A stretch of 16,284 nucleotides of DNA from Candidatus Roizmanbacteria bacterium (GTDB lineage: Bacteria > Patescibacteriota > Microgenomatia > GCA-001788215 > 2-01-FULL-40-14). Shown here piece by piece: positions 6,282-12,155 of the stretch; the stretch's first letter is position 1, and the number at the start of each line of letters is the position of its first letter. The notes under the pieces were generated by a model. The model ran no database searches, had not been told where the DNA came from, and worked only from the letters and a program-made list of their open reading frames with translations. Location of the stretch: the NCBI GenBank assembly GCA_016203755.1, contig JACQMD010000039.1:1-16284 (forward strand), given 5' to 3'. The translations under genes and the position numbers were made by a program.

Positions 6282-7646
6282 TTATGGATTCTTTCGATAA
6301 AAATTCCACACATAATCACAGTATGTCATGCCGAGTCTGTTGCATGCCAGTGCTGCACCTGTTCCGGGCATGGAACCGCTACATGATTGACAACTTCCAT
6401 AATAACTCTTTGCTGCTTTCCACACTTCATTATATGTCCAATCAGCCTTACTAGATGATGTACCGCTGTTTTTCTTGAGCATCTTTCCTGCAGCGTACAC
6501 CGAATCTTTAAGATTGCATACATTGGGTGTTCTTCCGTCTGAGACTGCTTCTAATACTGCATTTCTGTATGCATTCCATGTTGCTGGACACGAACTGAGT
6601 CCGCATCCACTACAACGGGTCGATCCGCGATTATCACGTCCGGTGGTAAATTGGACGGGTCCTGCTGCAGAACAAATATTGGGCGTACAGTTCGTCGGTA
6701 CTTTTACGCCGGGCTGCTGATATCGAATTACCTCTTTCTCGGACAACGTAAACACATGACTACCTTCAATTTTCAGAATTGCTTCGAGGACTTGCCAGGG
6801 CATTTTATAAAATGCACCCACTTCTTTATTGAGCTGCCGAACGGAGCTGGCACCACCTGCCTGGGGTACAAACGGTGGAAACGGTGTACTCGATGGCGCA
6901 GGTTTTTGCGTTGGTAGAGTGGTTGGCTGTTTCGGTGAAGGTACTGCTTGCTGAACATTGGAAAGACATGATCCATACGCTCCATTTATTGTACACGTCG
7001 CCACACATCCCGGAGTAATCGTAAAGTCTTCGCTTATTCTTGTTGAGAGTGGGTCAATTGTCCCATCGCATTGCGCCACAGTTCCATCGGCTGATTTACA
7101 ACTCGTACATGCATAACGTTCACATGCAATGGTAAATGATTTCGATGAGACATTTTGAATCGTCGTCATTTGCGCTGTCCCCGTACCCTTTGAACAAAGA
7201 ATATCATGTCCTCCATTTCCATCAAGATCCCGAAGCCCTGCGTCGCCTCCACCTTCTTGAGGAATAAGTGAACAACTGTTTTGCGCCCATGCAGCCCAGC
7301 ACCGCCCCTGACCATTGTATACCCAGTCTACCTGACTGGTGACAGCATTTTGGAATACGGCATTCTGGAAATTTTGATTTGTTTGTACGGGCTGCGTCGT
7401 CGGTGTTGGCGTATTTGTCGGAAGAGGCGGCGTAAAAAAACGCAGTTGAATCGATCGATTCGGATCTTGCGGCGTTTCTTCTGCAGGTACACTGGTATCA
7501 ACACCTTCACACGAAAGATTAAAAAGCTTTTGAAGAAAATCATTACTACAATAGTAGCTCATTGAGTAGCCACCTGAACTATCCTGAGCATAGACGGGAA
7601 ATACAAACAACAAATTCAGAATAAAGAATACAAACACAGTCCGCAT
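6282..7646 (-). CDS. Secreted lysozyme-like transglycosylase candidate with extra Cys-rich domain
   Basis: The protein has 454 residues. Residues 1-20 are a signal peptide (FVFFILNLLFVFPVYA before Q21). Residues 21-105 are a variable region with a Pro/Thr linker (PPLPTNTPTPTTQP). Residues about 106-228 are a cysteine-rich domain that I do not recognise, with a DLDGNGGHD acidic stretch. A second Pro-rich linker follows, then the lysozyme-like domain (about 268-454): KIEGSH with E294, CSAAGPVQFT (325-334), CNLKDSVYAAGKML (377-390). Ten cysteines in this domain match those of the protein encoded at 3696-1867, and both end the domain with VWNFYR; this copy lacks the CHAP extension. It would be expected to cleave glycan strands, but the GPVQF variant of GPMQF and the high cysteine content set it apart from classical SLT enzymes. 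The ATG at 7646 was chosen because it begins the signal peptide and has a promoter at the right distance. Confidence 0.82.
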   Translation of the reverse strand: MRTVFVFFILNLLFVFPVYAQDSSGGYSMSYYCSNDFLQKLFNLSCEGVDTSVPAEETPQDPNRSIQLRFFTPPLPTNTPTPTTQPVQTNQNFQNAVFQNAVTSQVDWVYNGQGRCWAAWAQNSCSLIPQEGGGDAGLRDLDGNGGHDILCSKGTGTAQMTTIQNVSSKSFTIACERYACTSCKSADGTVAQCDGTIDPLSTRISEDFTITPGCVATCTINGAYGSCLSNVQQAVPSPKQPTTLPTQKPAPSSTPFPPFVPQAGGASSVRQLNKEVGAFYKMPWQVLEAILKIEGSHVFTLSEKEVIRYQQPGVKVPTNCTPNICSAAGPVQFTTGRDNRGSTRCSGCGLSSCPATWNAYRNAVLEAVSDGRTPNVCNLKDSVYAAGKMLKKNSGTSSSKADWTYNEVWKAAKSYYGSCQSCSGSMPGTGAALACNRLGMTYCDYVWNFYRKNP

Positions 7647-7653
7647 AAAAATC

Positions 7654-7683
7654 AGTATAGCAGGAAAAAAGGGAGAGGAACAA
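7654..7683 (-). promoter_or_regulatory. Promoter of the transglycosylase-like gene, predicted leaderless
   Basis: The minus strand reads TTGTTC (7683-7678), 18 bp, then TGC-TATACT (7662-7654), seven bases before the ATG at 7646. It is nearly identical to the promoter at 3704-3733, and its -35 also falls in the first unit of an 8-bp-period array. Confidence 0.68.
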
Positions 7684-7832
7684 GAGAACAAGTAATCAAG
7701 AAATCAATTAATCAATAAAACAATTCATCAAATCAACAAATACAGAATCGTACTTACTTTTGTGATGAATTATCATCTCTTGTTTAATTGATGATTTGAT
7801 TATTTGATGTATTGATCTTTTGATCTGTTGAT
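7679..7832. repeat. 8-bp-period inverted array, copy 2, running into the 3' end of topA
   Basis: AACAA or ATCAA starts every 8 bp at 7679, 7687, 7695, 7703, 7711, 7719, 7727 and 7735. TTGAT starts at 7788, 7796, 7804, 7812, 7820 and 7828. The pattern and order match copy 1 at 3729-3869, including the substitution of AACAA for ATCAA at the sixth and eighth units. The right arm lies within the topA reading frame and supplies its last residues and stop codon. Confidence 0.85.
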
Positions 7833-9868
7833 CTATCAACCTTCTCCCCTGGCTTATTCCACGACGCAAATGTACAATTTGGATAATTGCTGCAGCCGAA
7901 GAATTTGCGTCCGCGTTTTGTTCGTTTAATAACAATATCCCCTCCGCAATTGGGACATTTAACATCAATGGTTTGTACAAGAGGTTTCGTAAATGTACAC
8001 TTGGGAAATCCGCTACATGCAATAAATTTGCCGAATTTTCCGGTACGCTCAACGAGAGGACTACCACACTCCGGACATTTTTCTCCTGTTTCTTTTTGCG
8101 GGATTTCGATTTTCTCAACCGTTTGTCTCGTTTTTGTCAGCTCTTTTTCAAACGGCCCCCAAAAATCTGCAATAACACTTTGCCAGGAGACCTTCCCATT
8201 GGCAATATCATCCAGCTCATCTTCCATTTTTGCAGTAAACGAAACGTTTACAATATCCCCAAATCGTTTGACGAGAAAATCATTGACTGCAGTACCCAAA
8301 TCGGTCGGGATAAATGCGCGCGATTCGTTTTTCTCCACATACTGACGCAATTGAATGGTGTGAATAGTCGGAGCATAGGTTGATGGACGGCCAATTCCCT
8401 GTTCCTCAAGTGCTTTAATCAGTGATGCTTCGTTGTACCGGGCAGGTGGCTGGGTAAATTTTTGCTCGGGTAATAACGTTAAAAGATCCAGCGGATCGCC
8501 ATCTGTCAGTTGGGGTAATACTGGAGTTTCCTGTTTTATCGGAAAGAGCCTTCTCCAGCCGTCAAACACTTCGCGTTCACCGCTTGCTCGAAAGAGATAG
8601 TGTCTGGTCACTGGTTGCCGGTTGCTGGTTGCTGTTACTTCGACGGTAGTTCTCTCCACCACCTGATCGCTCATTTGGGAAGCGAGAAACCGTCTGGTAA
8701 TCAAATCAAGTAGCTTGTCGTGATCCCTCCCCAATGAATTTTCCATTTGGATCTTGGCCAACGCAGTTGGGCGTATTGCTTCATGTGCTTCCTGTGCTAC
8801 TTTTGCACTCGTTTTGTAAACGTTTGGTTTCTCCGGTACATATTTGGCACCGAATTCTTTTTTAATATATTCCCGTCCCATCGCGAGTCCTTCAGGAGAA
8901 AGATGAACCGAGTCGGTTCGATGATACGTAATTTTTCCTTCTTCATACAGGTTTTGTGCAACCGTCATGGTTTTTCGTGCTGACCAGCCAAAAACAGTCG
9001 CTGCTGTCCGCTGCAATGTTGAAGTGATAAACGGCCCGTACGGATGACGACTTTGCTGAGAAATTTTTACTGATAAAACCTGATAGTTTGCTTTTTCAAG
9101 TTCGGCAAGGATTACGTCTGCCTGTTCTTTATTTTTAACTTCCGGCTTATTGTCTCCAATCTTCACCAGTTCTGCAATGAAATCTCCGGTTTTTCCTTTT
9201 TCATTTTTACTTTTTAATTGAGCACTAATGATCCAGTACTCCTCTGCCACAAATGCCTGTATCTCGCGCTCCCGTTCCACGATAATGCGTACGGCAACTG
9301 ATTGAACGCGTCCCGCGGACAACCAGTTTTTCCCGGTTTTAGTCCAAAGAAGCGGCGAGAGCTTGTATCCCATAAGCCGATCCAGGACCCGTCTTCCCTG
9401 CTGCGCATCAACAAGATGCATATCGATGGTACGAGGATGTTTCATCGATTCCTCAATGGCGGCTTTGGTAATTTGATGGAAAACGATACGGGTTATCGGG
9501 TGATTGGGTGATCGGGTGATTGGGGGTTTTTCCTTTTTACCCATTTTCCCATTTACCCATTTACCCAATACCCAAGCAACGTGCCATGCAATTGCTTCCC
9601 CTTCCCGATCGGGATCAGTGGCAAGAATCACTTGCGGTACTTCACCATTTGGCGCAACGAGTTTTCGTAAACGTGCAACAACATCTTTTTTCTTCTTGGA
9701 AATTTCATACGTTGGGTGAAAGTTTTTTTCTATATCAACACCAAGTTTTTTCTCCGGCAAATCACGGATGTGTCCCATCGAGGCTTCGATTGCATAATTG
9801 TTTCCGAGGAATCGGGATAGCGTCCGTGCTTTCGTCGGCGACTCGACAATAATGACTGTTTTGCTCAT
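7784..9868 (-). CDS. topA: DNA topoisomerase I (type IA)
   Basis: The protein has 694 residues and relaxes negative supercoils through a transient 5'-phosphotyrosine link. The TOPRIM domain (1-140) has E9 in IVESPTKA and the DPDRE motif at D85-P-D87-R-E89, which bind Mg2+. The catalytic tyrosine is Y315 in GKITYHRTDS. QQGRRVLDRLMGYKLSP (156-172) and GIGRPSTYAPTI are family signatures. Two C4 zinc ribbons close the protein (C598/C601...C618/C624 and C638/C641...C659/C665). Three stretches look foreign: about 104-126, encoded by an 8-bp-period hairpin; about 413-422, encoded by 7-bp repeats; and the tail 677-694, encoded by the TTGAT array. All keep the frame and avoid conserved motifs, so the enzyme is probably active. 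The ATG at 9868 gives the expected MSKTVIIVESPTKA start, with an extended -10 eight bases upstream. Confidence 0.98.
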   Translation of the reverse strand: MSKTVIIVESPTKARTLSRFLGNNYAIEASMGHIRDLPEKKLGVDIEKNFHPTYEISKKKKDVVARLRKLVAPNGEVPQVILATDPDREGEAIAWHVAWVLGKWVNGKMGKKEKPPITRSPNHPITRIVFHQITKAAIEESMKHPRTIDMHLVDAQQGRRVLDRLMGYKLSPLLWTKTGKNWLSAGRVQSVAVRIIVEREREIQAFVAEEYWIISAQLKSKNEKGKTGDFIAELVKIGDNKPEVKNKEQADVILAELEKANYQVLSVKISQQSRHPYGPFITSTLQRTAATVFGWSARKTMTVAQNLYEEGKITYHRTDSVHLSPEGLAMGREYIKKEFGAKYVPEKPNVYKTSAKVAQEAHEAIRPTALAKIQMENSLGRDHDKLLDLITRRFLASQMSDQVVERTTVEVTATSNRQPVTRHYLFRASGEREVFDGWRRLFPIKQETPVLPQLTDGDPLDLLTLLPEQKFTQPPARYNEASLIKALEEQGIGRPSTYAPTIHTIQLRQYVEKNESRAFIPTDLGTAVNDFLVKRFGDIVNVSFTAKMEDELDDIANGKVSWQSVIADFWGPFEKELTKTRQTVEKIEIPQKETGEKCPECGSPLVERTGKFGKFIACSGFPKCTFTKPLVQTIDVKCPNCGGDIVIKRTKRGRKFFGCSNYPNCTFASWNKPGEKVDRSTDQKINTSNNQIIN
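8605..8632. repeat. 7-bp tandem repeat inside topA
   Basis: The plus strand reads TGGTCAC, TGGTTGC, CGGTTGC, TGGTTGC (8605-8632), then a partial unit. On the coding strand this is repeated GCAACC(A/G), giving TSNRQPVTR. It falls between two predicted strands (TTVEVTA and YLFRASGE), where a short turn would be expected. Confidence 0.75.
9490..9566. repeat. 8-bp-period imperfect hairpin inserted in frame in topA
   Basis: On the plus strand GGGT starts at 9490, 9498, 9506 and 9514 (GGGG at 9522), and ACCC at 9539, 9555 and 9563 (TCCC at 9547). The arms pair about one centre at 9528, with GTTTT (9526-9530) as loop. Some bases between the GGG blocks also pair. It encodes about 23-25 residues (WVNGKMGKKEKPP...HPIT), inserted after DPDREGEAIAWHVAWVLG and before RIVFHQITK, which are nearly adjacent in typical TopA. 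Confidence 0.85.
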
Positions 9869-9876
9869 AAGCTACG

Positions 9877-9905
9877 ATTGTAACAGAGATGGGAAAAAAT
9901 GAGAA
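9877..9905 (-). promoter_or_regulatory. Promoter of topA, predicted near-leaderless
   Basis: The minus strand reads TTCTCA (9905-9900), 17 bp, then extended -10 TGT-TACAAT (9885-9877), eight bases before the ATG at 9868. A leader of about 2 nt is predicted. There is no ribosome-binding sequence. Confidence 0.6.
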
Positions 9906-9924
9906 GGGTAGTTGCAGATCGTGA

Positions 9925-10833
9925 TTATTCAGATCCTTTATATCTGCCTTTCCTATGTATGGCCTCAAATAAAGTTGAAATCATGCTATCAAGTTCGTCT
10001 AATTTATTCTCATCGGGAACGACCAATTGTAAGTCTCGATGGAAGTCTAACCCTGCAAGAATTTTATTTGATACACTCACTATCACCCGATTATCGACGT
10101 AATGGGAAAGCGTGAATCCAAGAAGCGGAGTTGTATGCACCCCTATTGGTTGATCTTCAATCTTTCCGTCGTTGTACCATCCCGTTTGCATGGTAAATTG
10201 CAATCTGTTTAATTGTATATTTGATAAGGATTGAAACGCACGTTCTATGAACTCGATTCGTTTAAATGCAACGTCTGCCGAAAGCCTCTTCATAACCGTA
10301 TGTTTTCCTTCCTGCAATCCTGTCCAAATACCTAACAGTTCTTCCTGTATTGACGGTGTTACTCTGCTCAAATTCATTCTGATTTGCACTCTTGCTAATT
10401 GTTCTTGAGAGGGAAGTATCGGACCTGCCGGATCAATGATTGACCAGACAGCAATTCGATCAACGGTCATTGGAGATACTTCAACCCTTACTTTATCCTT
10501 GTTAAACTGACCAATAACAGGTCGATACGTATCGTTTCGTTGATACCCGGGTTTTATAAGTTCCTGATCTGTAACTGGTTCGGTAAAAAATTGACTCAAT
10601 ATTTTACGGGCTTGCGGAATAGCGCGTACCGTATATGCAGTTATATCTCTGGTTCTTGATGAAAAAGTTTCTTCCTGATCAAAACCTTGATCAAGCTCCA
10701 ACTCAAGAAAGTCGGGTTGAGCCAGTGCAGCAGTCAACTCACGCCATGCTAATAGAAATGATTTATCTACAACAGCAGACCAAAATGGCCATGGTGATAA
10801 CTGTTCTGAACCTTTGCGTTCCGGAATTTGCAT
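9925..10833 (-). CDS. Hypothetical soluble protein of unknown family
   Basis: I do not recognise this 302-residue protein. It has no signal peptide or membrane helix and looks like a mixed alpha/beta cytoplasmic protein. Visible segments are an amphipathic N-terminal helix region (WPFWSAVVDKSFLLAWRELT), an acidic patch (ELELDQGFDQEE), alternating strand-like stretches (KVRVEVSPMTVDRIAVWSII, ARVQIRMNLSRVTP, LQFTMQTGWYNDG, NRVIVSVSNKILAGLDF) and a C-terminal helix (KLDELDSMISTLFEAIHRKG). It reads as one intact gene with its own promoter, divergent from the sigma-factor gene across about 98 bp, and it lies 56 bp upstream of topA in the same direction. Divergent placement may mean co-regulation with the sigma factor, but nothing in the sequence shows a shared function. 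The ATG at 10833 is supported by a TATAAT box eight bases upstream. Confidence 0.8.
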   Translation of the reverse strand: MQIPERKGSEQLSPWPFWSAVVDKSFLLAWRELTAALAQPDFLELELDQGFDQEETFSSRTRDITAYTVRAIPQARKILSQFFTEPVTDQELIKPGYQRNDTYRPVIGQFNKDKVRVEVSPMTVDRIAVWSIIDPAGPILPSQEQLARVQIRMNLSRVTPSIQEELLGIWTGLQEGKHTVMKRLSADVAFKRIEFIERAFQSLSNIQLNRLQFTMQTGWYNDGKIEDQPIGVHTTPLLGFTLSHYVDNRVIVSVSNKILAGLDFHRDLQLVVPDENKLDELDSMISTLFEAIHRKGRYKGSE

Positions 10834-10841
10834 AGATGTGT

Positions 10842-10847
10842 ATTATA
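10842..10847 (-). promoter_or_regulatory. -10 element of the 302-residue hypothetical gene
   Basis: Consensus TATAAT on the minus strand (10847-10842), eight bases before the ATG at 10833. No convincing -35 lies at 17 bp. A near-leaderless transcript is predicted. Confidence 0.55.
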
Positions 10848-10877
10848 GGATATTTGCACAAGTTTTGCATCCATTCA

Positions 10878-10906
10878 TTGAAAAAATAATCTCCCCGTTG
10901 TATACT
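10878..10906 (+). promoter_or_regulatory. Promoter of the sigma-factor gene
   Basis: TTGAAA (10878-10883), 17 bp, TATACT (10901-10906): the best -35/-10 pair in the window. The predicted start near 10913 leaves a leader of about 19 nt before the ATG at 10932, without a clear Shine-Dalgarno. It is back-to-back with the promoter of the 302-residue gene. Confidence 0.7.
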
Positions 10907-10931
10907 ATAGGATTGTTAATAGCAGTAAGCT

Positions 10932-12122
10932 ATGTCTGAACGATCGAAGCTATATCCAATCAATCCAAGGAAAGTTGGAGGCCAAACAGCCATACAAACA
11001 GATGGTTTCCATCCCTCGTTTGTTGATCCTGACTGGGAGAAACTATCCACTGCCTATTCCGGAATACCACTTGATCGAATAGGAGCCGGAAGAAGCTATG
11101 AACGATTCACCTCTGTACAAAACGTTTCTTGGGGAACTCGAATCACTGATGCCCGTAACCGCACACTGACGCTTATTGAACAAGAGTACGGAACTATTGG
11201 CGCATTTCTCAGAAATCCGGGATCAGCATCTGCCGAACTTGCTGCTGCACAGGCAGAATTACATGAATGTGCCGTCACCCTATCGCTTGGCAATCTTGGA
11301 CTCATCAATGACTGTTTACCCATACACGGAAGATCCGAATCACAGTACTATACAAAGGAAGATTTGGAAGATTTGGCCCAGGAAGGATATATCGGATTGT
11401 TACTGGCTGCCTATCGTTGGGATCCACATTTTCAAGAAACAGACGATAATCGAAGTACCTTCTCAAGCTTTGCAATACCGACCATTCGAGGAACGATAAA
11501 TAATTCTGCAGGTCAGTTAGATACTAATCCTATCCCACCTCAACAAAATGAGCTGTATTCCCTATTTTCGCGCGTTGAAGATATACTGTGGCAAATTGGA
11601 GCGACAGAGCCTTCAATGACACAAACCATTCTCATGACTGTACTCATAAAAACGCTTGAGGCAAAGCCTGCAACCGAAGAAGAAGCTGTCAACATATTGT
11701 ATGATCTGGCTCAAACACTGAAACCATCAAATTTTCCCCGAACCGTGAAACGGAAGGCACAAGAGATGATGGTAAGTCTTACAAATGTCGTTTATCTGAA
11801 AGAGTCGGAAACAACTGGTACCGCCGATATACCACTTATCGAACAGGTACCTGACGATAACGGTAGTGTAGGATATGAAGAAACCGATAGGAAAGTGCTT
11901 CAGGAACAACGTGTTGAATTAATCTCTCGACTCTTGAACGAATTAGATGAACGGCAACAAATCATTTTGTGGGCAGTCAAAGTAGAAGGAAAAACTTATA
12001 AAGATGTTGCATGCGAACTCGGGATATCGACTGCTCGTATCGGGCAACTACTTATTCGTGCAGAAAGAAAAATAAAAAACTTCTGTATCGCTAAGCGGAT
12101 TTTAATCCAGGATTTTATTTAA
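10932..12122 (+). CDS. Divergent sigma-70 family factor (SigB/SigF-like region 2)
   Basis: The protein has 396 residues and probably directs RNA polymerase to a subset of promoters. Residues about 118-195 match sigma region 2: NLGLINDCLP, then EDLEDLAQEGYIGLLLAAYRWDP (core-binding 2.1-2.2), then FSSFAIPTIRGTINN (176-190), which resembles the FAIPTI-G-I of SigB/SigF rather than the YATWWIRQAI of housekeeping factors. Residues about 331-384 match region 4: LLNELDERQQIILWAV and a helix-turn-helix (TYKDVACELGISTARIGQLL). The first 115 residues and the segment 200-290 resemble nothing I recognise; VSLTNVVYLKES...DIPLIEQVPDDN before region 4 may be a degenerate region 3. It is the only plus-strand gene. 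No anti-sigma gene is visible next to it. Sigma-family membership is well supported; its regulon is unknown. Confidence 0.87.
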   Translation: MSERSKLYPINPRKVGGQTAIQTDGFHPSFVDPDWEKLSTAYSGIPLDRIGAGRSYERFTSVQNVSWGTRITDARNRTLTLIEQEYGTIGAFLRNPGSASAELAAAQAELHECAVTLSLGNLGLINDCLPIHGRSESQYYTKEDLEDLAQEGYIGLLLAAYRWDPHFQETDDNRSTFSSFAIPTIRGTINNSAGQLDTNPIPPQQNELYSLFSRVEDILWQIGATEPSMTQTILMTVLIKTLEAKPATEEEAVNILYDLAQTLKPSNFPRTVKRKAQEMMVSLTNVVYLKESETTGTADIPLIEQVPDDNGSVGYEETDRKVLQEQRVELISRLLNELDERQQIILWAVKVEGKTYKDVACELGISTARIGQLLIRAERKIKNFCIAKRILIQDFI

Positions 12123-12155
12123 AATAATACTCCTTTACCTACAGCATAATTGAAC

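Noticed and set aside
12112..12125. ATTTTA-TT-TAAAAT palindrome between the convergent sigma and mrdA genes as a terminator
   Set aside because: The stem is six A/T pairs only, overlaps the sigma stop codon and is not followed by a T-run on either strand. It is too weak to call.
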